Assembly: GCA_021792615.1 (NCBI GenBank)
Contig: JAJYUJ010000041.1
Coordinates: 1 to 20,057 of the forward strand
Length of the DNA stretch: 20,057 bases
Direction of reading: 5' to 3'
Origin: a bacterium
GTDB lineage: Bacteria > JAMCPX01
A program made the translations under genes and the position numbers. The notes under the pieces were generated by a model. That model worked only from the letters and a program-made list of their open reading frames with translations. It did no database searches and was not told the origin of the DNA. This document shows, piece by piece, positions 15,221 through 20,057 of the stretch; the first letter of the stretch is position 1; every line of letters starts with the position of its first letter.

Positions 15221-15898
15221 ATGATCAATTTTACCTTATACTCAAACAGGACCGGTAATTTGTTGAGGTTAAAATCGTCGGAAAAATTATTCAATTTGCT
15301 GATATCTCTCCGATCCCCATGGCGCTATTATCACTGTGTAAGGGTAAGTGCCTATGCCTCTATTCTTGCCAATAGTATAGGCCTGTCAAAAAAACAAACA
15401 AGACATCTGCAGATTGCCGGGGTAGTCCATGATATCGGTTTTTCTGCAATAAACGATCGGATACTCGACAAGCAATCGAGCCTTACCACCGAGGAGTATA
15501 CCCGTGTAAAACATCATCCTGTTCTCGGTATGCGGATATTGGATTGTTACGATTTTCCCGAAGACATAGTAAAGGCTGTTGTACAGCATCACGAAGCCTT
15601 TGACGGCAGCGGGTACCCTGTAGGATTAAAAGGCGAAGCGATCGGCGTCTATGGCAGAATACTGTTTATAGCAGAGGCATTCGATACGATGACAAACGAC
15701 ACCCCGTACAGGCATGCATATACGATTGATGCAGCAATGAAGTCTATACAGGATATGTCGAATAAAAAATACGATCCCGGGCTTGTGCATGCGATGCTGG
15801 ATTCAGAAGAATTAACGGATTTCTATATGCAAAGAGATACGATATGCCGTCACACCGTACAATCAGCTTTTCAAGCGAACGACTTGTTTACACTGTAG
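15221..15898 (+). CDS. Stand-alone HD-GYP-like domain protein
   Basis: Likely metal-dependent phosphohydrolase of the c-di-GMP-degrading family, 225 residues. After about 40 residues come the HD motif VVHDIGF (His69-Asp70), the HHPVLGMRIL helix, and the family signature HHEAFDGSGYPVGLKGE (about 123-139). Then comes ILFIAEAFDTMTNDTPYR with its conserved Asp. In typical active members the first motif is HDIGK; here Lys is Phe, a change that might alter or reduce activity. No receiver, PAS or membrane domain is attached, so any signal input must be external. GAAGGAG precedes the ATG by 8 bases. The function is a family-based inference; a non-c-di-GMP role cannot be excluded. Confidence 0.88.
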   Translation: MINFTLYSNRTGNLLRLKSSEKLFNLLISLRSPWRYYHCVRVSAYASILANSIGLSKKQTRHLQIAGVVHDIGFSAINDRILDKQSSLTTEEYTRVKHHPVLGMRILDCYDFPEDIVKAVVQHHEAFDGSGYPVGLKGEAIGVYGRILFIAEAFDTMTNDTPYRHAYTIDAAMKSIQDMSNKKYDPGLVHAMLDSEELTDFYMQRDTICRHTVQSAFQANDLFTL

Positions 15899-15917
15899 TC
15901 AAGGTCTTCATGAGCAT

Positions 15918-15950
15918 AAAAAAAGCAGGGTGTACATAGATACACCCTGC
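15918..15950 (-). terminator. Rho-independent terminator of the perR-prx-sod operon
   Basis: Perfect 10-base stem GCAGGGTGTA / TACACCCTGC with a 6-base loop. On the minus strand it is followed by seven T, 20 bases after the superoxide dismutase stop. It also lies 26 bases after the HD-GYP stop on the plus strand and may serve both convergent genes. Confidence 0.88.
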
Positions 15951-15970
15951 ATAAAATGTGTAAAAAACTG

Positions 15971-16552
15971 TTATTTTATCAGCCTTGATTCTACAACCGA
16001 CCACTCGATATTTTTAAAGAAAGCCTCGATGTAGTCAGCCCTCTTGAGTCCATAATCGGTGATAAAGGCGTGCTCGAATACATCCATTACCAGAATAGGC
16101 GAGCATCCCGAAGGATGTCCTGTATCATGTTCATTGATCCAGAAATTTATAAGATTACCGTTTGTATTGTCCTGATACATAATTGCCCATCCTACACCCC
16201 TCATTGCACCCGTTGCACGGAACTCCTTTTCCCAGTTCTCTGTACTGCCAAAGTTCTCAGCAATTTTTTTTGCAAGCTTACCGTCTTTCACAAGCGGCGA
16301 CTTCCCCCCGAGATTATCGAAGTATAACTCATGGAGTCTCATACCGTTGAATTCCCAGCCGAGCCTGCGCTTCACTTCGGCAAATTCAGTTGTTGCAATC
16401 TTTCCGTCTTTGAGCATGCCACTCAATGTGTCCAGTTCCTTGTTTGTGTTCGTTACGTACCCCTGATACAGGGTAAAATGGTTTTTGAGAAGCTGCTCAC
16501 TGAGCCCCGGTATGCCTATCAATTTGTTATAATCCTTTGCACTATACGCCAT
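15971..16552 (-). CDS. Superoxide dismutase, Fe/Mn family
   Basis: Converts superoxide to peroxide and oxygen; 193 residues, no signal peptide, so cytoplasmic. The four metal ligands are His25 (KNHFTLYQGYV), His74 (RLHELYF), Asp157 and His161 (MDVFEHAF). The usual active-site Gln in the NQD segment of MnSOD or its FeSOD counterpart is not apparent; the corresponding segment reads INEHDTGHPSG, placing His142 there. Val155 occupies the position two before the ligand Asp. AGGAGG stands 8 bases before the ATG. Last gene of the leftward perR-prx-sod operon, 17 bases after the peroxiredoxin gene, so the peroxide it makes is handled by its neighbour. Metal choice is not certain from sequence. Confidence 0.94.
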   Translation of the reverse strand: MAYSAKDYNKLIGIPGLSEQLLKNHFTLYQGYVTNTNKELDTLSGMLKDGKIATTEFAEVKRRLGWEFNGMRLHELYFDNLGGKSPLVKDGKLAKKIAENFGSTENWEKEFRATGAMRGVGWAIMYQDNTNGNLINFWINEHDTGHPSGCSPILVMDVFEHAFITDYGLKRADYIEAFFKNIEWSVVESRLIK

Positions 16553-16569
16553 ATTTTTTTCCTCCTTTT

Positions 16570-17169
16570 TTATTTTCCTAGCGCTTTATATACCTTACCG
16601 ACGATATTTTCCCCGGGTTTCAATGTTTTGTCTCCCGGTTTCCATTTCGCAGGACAAACTTCTGCAGGATGTTCCCGCACATACATAAAAGCCTTTACCT
16701 TTCTTACCAGCTCATCTGCATTCCTTCCGACATTATTCAGGTTTACCTCTGTTCCCCCCAGCACTCCGTCCGGGTTTATGATAAACGTCCCTCTGAATGC
16801 GAGTCCGGTATTCTCATCGTATACGCCGAATATCCTCGAAACCGTACCGGTGGGGTCGGCACCCATGTGATACTTCACATGTTCTAACAGTTTTTCCTGC
16901 AATTGCCAGGCTAAGTGAACATGCTGGGTGTCTGTACTGATGGACATGACCTCGCACCCGAGTTTTTTGAGTTCTTCCTGCTTTTCGGCAAGGTCTGCAA
17001 GCTCTGTAGGGCATACAAACGTAAAGTCAGCGGGGTAGAACACCAATATGACCCATTTCTTGTTTTCCAATGCGGTCTTGAAGCTGAATTTCCCATACAT
17101 CCCTTCCGACGGCTCATAGGTCGTTATTTCAAATTCAGGTACCTTTTGCCCAACTCTTAATGCTTCCAT
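16570..17169 (-). CDS. Typical 2-Cys peroxiredoxin (AhpC/Prx1 type)
   Basis: Thiol peroxidase of 199 residues that reduces hydrogen peroxide and organic peroxides. The peroxidatic Cys53 is in FYPADFTFVCPTE and the resolving Cys172 in EVCPAKW, the arrangement of dimeric 2-Cys enzymes. Also visible are RGTFIINPDGV and the C-terminal helix ending YKALGK. There is no AhpF-like reductase in the window, so the electron donor (thioredoxin or other) is unknown. AGGAGG lies 5 bases before the ATG. It follows perR by 27 bases and precedes sod by 17, all leftward. Confidence 0.95.
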   Translation of the reverse strand: MEALRVGQKVPEFEITTYEPSEGMYGKFSFKTALENKKWVILVFYPADFTFVCPTELADLAEKQEELKKLGCEVMSISTDTQHVHLAWQLQEKLLEHVKYHMGADPTGTVSRIFGVYDENTGLAFRGTFIINPDGVLGGTEVNLNNVGRNADELVRKVKAFMYVREHPAEVCPAKWKPGDKTLKPGENIVGKVYKALGK

Positions 17170-17196
17170 AATGTGCCTCCTTTCTATACCATAACA

Positions 17197-17613
17197 TTAA
17201 TTCTTATCTTTTTTTCTGCAATCCGAACATATTCCATAGAATTCTATATGATTGCCCATTAAGGTAAATCCCTCCAGAACCTGCTCAGGGACATGAAGCG
17301 AATAGTCAATATCAATATCCATGATCTTTTTACATTTGATGCATACCATGTGGTGATGGGTATGCATATCCGGATCGAACCTCTTTTTATCCGGATCAAT
17401 GGAAAGCTCTTTGACCACCTTATGCTTAACCAGTGTATTCACGACATTGTAAACCGTTGCATACGACATGGAGGGGAAACGCCGGGAAACATGTTTGTAT
17501 ATCTGCTCTACCGAAGGGTGCAACGTGTTTCCTTCAAGATAATCAAGAATTGCCAGCCTCTGCGGGGTCAATTTTATATTAAGCAATTTATATTTTTTTA
17601 TATTCTCTTTCAT
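17197..17613 (-). CDS. perR: Fur-family peroxide-responsive repressor (PerR-like)
   Basis: Metal-dependent DNA-binding repressor of 138 residues. The winged helix includes KLTPQRLAILDYL and SYATVYNVVNTLVKHKVVKEL. The structural zinc site is C91-IK-C94 and C129-SD-C132. The regulatory metal ligands of B. subtilis PerR (His37, Asp85, His91, His93, Asp104) have counterparts at His32, Asp80, His86, His88 and Asp99, supporting PerR over Fur or Zur. Its context with peroxiredoxin and superoxide dismutase agrees. A Per-box-like operator lies 3 bases ahead of the ATG, so it should repress its own operon until peroxide oxidises a metal-ligand His. No ribosome site precedes the ATG. Confidence 0.9.
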   Translation of the reverse strand: MKENIKKYKLLNIKLTPQRLAILDYLEGNTLHPSVEQIYKHVSRRFPSMSYATVYNVVNTLVKHKVVKELSIDPDKKRFDPDMHTHHHMVCIKCKKIMDIDIDYSLHVPEQVLEGFTLMGNHIEFYGICSDCRKKDKN

Positions 17614-17615
17614 AT

Positions 17616-17651
17616 TTATAACAATTATAATGTAATAAATTTTATTGTCAA
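17616..17651 (-). promoter_or_regulatory. Consensus promoter with embedded Per box
   Basis: On the complement, -35 TTGACA (17651-17646), a 16-base spacer and -10 TATAAT (17629-17624) are both perfect. TTATAACAATTATAA at 17616-17630 (plus strand) differs from the Per-box consensus TTATAATNATTATAA at one base and covers the -10 and the expected start of transcription. A bound repressor would block polymerase. The predicted transcript begins only a few bases before the perR ATG. Confidence 0.85.
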
Positions 17652-17725
17652 GTAAAATATTTAATCTGTAAAAAAGTGTGTCTCCTTAAAAATAATATGC
17701 ACGGACTCTTTGTTTTAAAGGAGAA

Positions 17726-18199
17726 ATGATATATACTGCTTTTATGCCAGATACCGATCACACAAAACAAATAACAATAAACAGGATCGCATCGCACAAC
17801 TATGAGCTGTACGACCGCTATGAAGCAGGCCTTGTGCTCAAGGGCTATGAGGTCAAGTCCCTGAGAGCCGGTGCTATGAATATACGGGATAGTTATGTGA
17901 TGGTAAAAAATAATGAGGTTTTTCTGGTCGGTGCGCACATATCGCCGTACAGCCATATGACCTCCGAGCGGTACGATCCGACAAGGACAAGAAAGCTGCT
18001 GCTCAACCGCTCGGAGATAGACAAGTTGACCGGCAAGGTAAAGGAAAAGGGCTTTACTTTAGTGCCAACGCGTGTATATTTTAAAAAAGGACTGGCAAAG
18101 CTGGAATTTGCTATTGCCAAAGGCAGAAAGCTCTTTGATAAACGCGAGCAAATCAAGAAGAAAGACTTGGATAGAGAGCAGAGACGCAGCCTGAAATAG
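17726..18199 (+). CDS. smpB: SsrA-binding protein SmpB
   Basis: OB-fold RNA-binding protein that delivers tmRNA to stalled ribosomes. Signatures: RIASHNYELYDRYEAGLVLKG, GYEVKSLRAGAMNIRDSYV, NNEVFLVGAHISPY, LVPTRVYFKKGLAKLEFAIA and the basic C-terminal tail KLFDKREQIKKKDLDREQRR that enters the mRNA channel. With the first ATG it has 157 residues. A second ATG at 17744 gives 151 residues and a more typical N-terminus (MPDTDHTKQITINR). AAAGGAG is too near the first and rather far from the second, so the start is uncertain. The tmRNA gene follows 54 bases later, a functionally matched pair. Divergent from perR. Confidence 0.96.
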   Translation: MIYTAFMPDTDHTKQITINRIASHNYELYDRYEAGLVLKGYEVKSLRAGAMNIRDSYVMVKNNEVFLVGAHISPYSHMTSERYDPTRTRKLLLNRSEIDKLTGKVKEKGFTLVPTRVYFKKGLAKLEFAIAKGRKLFDKREQIKKKDLDREQRRSLK

Positions 18200-18253
18200 G
18201 ATGGCGTCAATGCGAACACAATGAAGAATCTTGGAGTAAAACAATTAGCCAAT

Positions 18254-18600
18254 GGGGGCGAAGGGTTTCGACACGGCTAAGATAACCTTTTGGTGCATGT
18301 CGAGGTCCCATCTACTCGTTAAAAGGATGGAAAAAACTAGTCGCAAACGACTACGCACTCGCTGCTTAATTAAAAGCAGCTGAGTTGAAACGGTCACCTT
18401 GCGGGCTGTCTCAACGATAAACTTTTCAGCAAGGCGATTTCGGGGATTTGTTCCGTTTAACCCAAGGTCGCACCCCAAACGGAATAGTTGTCAGAATCCT
18501 GCCGGTGGGATGAAGACAGCGAACCTTTAAACACAGGATAAACATGTAGTGCCAGAGGTGAAAATGGTTGTGGACGCGGGTTCAACTCCCGCCGCCTCCA
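18254..18600 (+). ncRNA. ssrA: Transfer-messenger RNA (tmRNA), tag ANDYALAA
   Basis: One-piece tmRNA of about 347 nt. The 5' end GGGGGCGAAGGGTTTCGAC pairs with the 3' end CGCCTCC as the acceptor stem, and GCGGGTTCAACTCCCGC forms the T-arm. The tag reading frame follows CTAGTC with resume codon GCA at 18343: Ala-Asn-Asp-Tyr-Ala-Leu-Ala-Ala, then TAA (18367-18369). It ends in the usual ALAA degradation signal and is two residues shorter than the E. coli tag. After the discriminator A at 18600 comes TTC, so CCA is not encoded and must be added. smpB lies just upstream. Confidence 0.96.
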
Positions 18601-18605
18601 TTCTT
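18570..18605 (+). other. Probable attachment site of the ssrA-integrated element
   Basis: The 3' end of tmRNA (T-arm and acceptor strand) is a common target of tyrosine integrases. The integrase gene ends 44 bases beyond it and is oriented toward it. The exact core cannot be set because the second copy would lie to the right of this window. Bases 18606-18644 hold nothing else recognisable. Confidence 0.5.
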
Positions 18606-18644
18606 TTTGCATCTAAAACCTTTTGTTTTCTAAGACCTTAACAG

Positions 18645-19703
18645 TCATAGCCCGTTTTGATCTACCTGACTGTGATCTTTTTTGTGATCACCCTGCTGAT
18701 CAAGAACTGCAACAACGCTTTTAAGGTTATCAGGGCTTAAGTGGCTGTACCTCATCGCCATGCTGGGTGTCGAATGTCCCAAGAGCATTTGAACCTGATA
18801 TAAGCTTATGCCGGACTGAACTAATTTTGAAGCGACCGTGTGCCTTAGAGTGTGAAATGTACAGTCCTCAACATTTGCCCTTCTGCACGCTCTGTCAAAG
18901 GCGTGCCGTAGTGTACTTGCACTTAGCCTTTCACCATTACCGTTGTGGAACACAAAATCGCAATTGATGTGTCTGACCTTGTTCAATCCTAACAGCAATT
19001 CCCTGACAGCATTATTCATAGGTAGCCCAAGCATCCTTTTGGTTTTGGTGACCTGAAGCGTGATGACATCCCTTTTAAGGTCTATGTCTTGCCATCGCAA
19101 ATCCAAGACATCGCTTTCTCTTAATCCGGTGCTCAATGTTAGCTTGATGATGGGTTTCAACCAGTCGTCTGATGCTTCATATAGCCTTTTGATTTCATCA
19201 TCGGTAAACCATCGGGTTCTTGCTGGTGGTAGCTTTTCCATTGGTATTCTTACAAAGGGATTATCCCGTGTCCATTCAAGCTGTTTGATTCCAATGTTGA
19301 AAATATGTTTACCAAGACCAAGCTCAAGGTTTATCGTTTTAGGTGCTGCACCCTGATGCCTACGCTCTAACTTGTAGGCCGTTATTCTGGCAGGTGTGAC
19401 GTTCTTTAGGAGCAAATTCCCGAACGCCGGTAACAAGTGCCCTAAAAGTTGCTTATCCCGCCTTATACTCGATTGTGTCTTTGCACTTGTAAACTCTTGC
19501 ATAAACTTTTCCGCCATCTCTTGGAACAGCTTTTTACCATCTTGCCCCTTATCAAAATACGTGCCTTCTACCAGTTCCGTTATTATCTTCGCTTCGATCT
19601 CTCCAGCGAGCTTTTTATTCTGTGTCTTCGTTGCTACCCTGATCAATCTGCCGTCATGCCTTAGCTGAACCATCCACCTTAAACCTCTTCGTATTAACGT
19701 CAT
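18645..19703 (-). CDS. int: Site-specific tyrosine recombinase (phage/island integrase)
   Basis: Integrase of 352 residues that would insert and excise the linked element at ssrA. I chose the ATG at 19703 because GGGGAGG lies 5 bases before it; the frame extends 17 codons further without a ribosome site. The N-terminal part (about 1-55) is a short arm-type DNA-binding region. The core-binding SAM-like domain spans about 58-145 and the catalytic domain about 165-330. Catalytic residues are present: Arg195 (TGLRESDVLDLRW), Lys220 or 223, His284-x-x-Arg287 (HTLRH), His310 (LLGHS) and nucleophile Tyr319 (MRYSHLS). All residues intact, so probably active. Transcribed toward ssrA. Confidence 0.95.
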   Translation of the reverse strand: MTLIRRGLRWMVQLRHDGRLIRVATKTQNKKLAGEIEAKIITELVEGTYFDKGQDGKKLFQEMAEKFMQEFTSAKTQSSIRRDKQLLGHLLPAFGNLLLKNVTPARITAYKLERRHQGAAPKTINLELGLGKHIFNIGIKQLEWTRDNPFVRIPMEKLPPARTRWFTDDEIKRLYEASDDWLKPIIKLTLSTGLRESDVLDLRWQDIDLKRDVITLQVTKTKRMLGLPMNNAVRELLLGLNKVRHINCDFVFHNGNGERLSASTLRHAFDRACRRANVEDCTFHTLRHTVASKLVQSGISLYQVQMLLGHSTPSMAMRYSHLSPDNLKSVVAVLDQQGDHKKDHSQVDQNGL

Positions 19704-19705
19704 AT

Positions 19706-20017
19706 TCACCTCCCCTGTGAAAAGGTTTTGAAAGTGTCGGTTAATTCCGTGCATGAATAGTCTACATCACACATGCAGGAATTACAACTGCTATTCCTTA
19801 TTATTGAGCTACATGGTTTAATACGGTTTAATGTGTGTTTTGATTCAGTAAGCAAAACATCGTAAACATATTGTTTAAAAGCTTCAAAAGCCTTTCCGGC
19901 GCTCGGCTGGTAGACTGATATGAATAGCGGGAAGATCGTCGTTTCTATGTGCCTATGCGTAAGAAAATAGCATATATAAAGGCATGTATTTAAGTAGTCT
20001 GTGATTGGTTTATTCAT
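19706..20017 (-). CDS. Hypothetical protein upstream of the integrase
   Basis: An open frame whose stop (TGA, 19708-19706) lies within the spacing between the integrase ribosome site and start. From the Met at 20017 it has 103 residues (MNKPITDYLNTCLYIC...); a further Met 12 codons upstream is possible. No domain is recognised. There is a hydrophobic stretch IETTIFPLFISVY, a helical-looking AGKAFEAFKQYVYDVLLTE and a Cys-rich C-terminal part (SSCNSCMCDVDYSC). A weak AGGGG precedes the start at long spacing. Position suggests an element-encoded gene co-transcribed with the integrase, but it may be non-coding. Confidence 0.3.
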   Translation of the reverse strand: MNKPITDYLNTCLYICYFLTHRHIETTIFPLFISVYQPSAGKAFEAFKQYVYDVLLTESKHTLNRIKPCSSIIRNSSCNSCMCDVDYSCTELTDTFKTFSQGR

Positions 20018-20057
20018 GTTAGAATTTAACCCCTGATAAGAATTGCCGTGCATCCGG

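Noticed and set aside
15015-15224. 69-codon frame overlapping the unknown exported protein and ending on the HD-GYP start (ATGA)
   Set aside because: No ribosome site, overlaps the previous gene by 28 bases, and the HD-GYP gene has its own strong GAAGGAG, so coupling is not needed. A small membrane peptide is not excluded.
16570-17196. Search for a second Per box between perR and prx
   Set aside because: Only a weak AT-rich stretch (around 17190-17207) is present and it does not match the consensus; prx and sod are better explained by read-through from the perR promoter.
18201-18253. Promoter for tmRNA between smpB and ssrA
   Set aside because: No convincing -35/-10 pair with proper spacing in this stretch; co-transcription with smpB and processing is equally possible.

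Overview
This window looks like chromosomal DNA from a diderm (Gram-negative-type) bacterium. It encodes a signal-peptide-bearing outer-membrane beta-barrel ending in Phe and an exported monohaem cytochrome c. It also has an enzyme-based oxidative-stress operon under a PerR-type regulator, which suggests an anaerobe or microaerophile that meets oxygen. I cannot fix the phylum from sequence alone. Nitrospirota, Desulfobacterota and anammox-type Planctomycetota all seem possible, and the dispersed C-rich and ATTCCTGC...GCAGGAAT hairpins are of a kind common in such genomes.

Layout. (1) Bases 1-1550, minus strand: two overlapping acyl carrier protein genes followed by a beta-ketoacyl-ACP synthase cut by the window edge. 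This is part of a secondary lipid or polyene-type pathway rather than standard fatty acid synthesis. (2) Bases 1560-3400: AT-rich stretch with a small exported protein interrupted by a palindromic repeat, a repeat cluster, an outer-membrane beta-barrel protein and a two-helix membrane protein. (3) Bases 3393-4637, minus: cobalamin-dependent radical SAM enzyme. (4) Bases 4638-5315: no convincing gene, but a roughly 430-bp imperfect inverted repeat enclosing two further hairpins, then a terminator-like hairpin just before rimP. (5) Bases 5316-14177, plus: the conserved translation/RNA operon rimP-nusA-infB-rbfA-nrnA-truB-rpsO-pnp, tightly packed with small gaps and overlaps. (6) Bases 14237-15898, plus: cytochrome c, an unknown exported protein or lipoprotein, and a stand-alone HD-GYP-like protein. 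(7) Bases 15971-17613, minus: perR-prx-sod operon with a consensus promoter whose -10 lies inside a near-perfect Per box directly in front of perR. (8) Bases 17726-18600, plus: smpB and ssrA (tmRNA, tag ANDYALAA), the two partners of trans-translation. (9) Bases 18601-20057: a tyrosine recombinase gene abutting the 3' end of ssrA, the usual signature of an integrated island or prophage whose body lies to the right of the window.

The gene sets fit together functionally. Region 5 supplies ribosome maturation, transcription elongation, translation initiation and RNA decay. Region 7 is a self-contained peroxide/superoxide response. Region 8 rescues stalled ribosomes and doubles as an integration target. 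I see no clearly new multi-gene defence or metabolic system. The least explained items are the inverted-repeat element ahead of rimP, the tandem-ACP/KAS cluster and the start of the ssrA-linked island.
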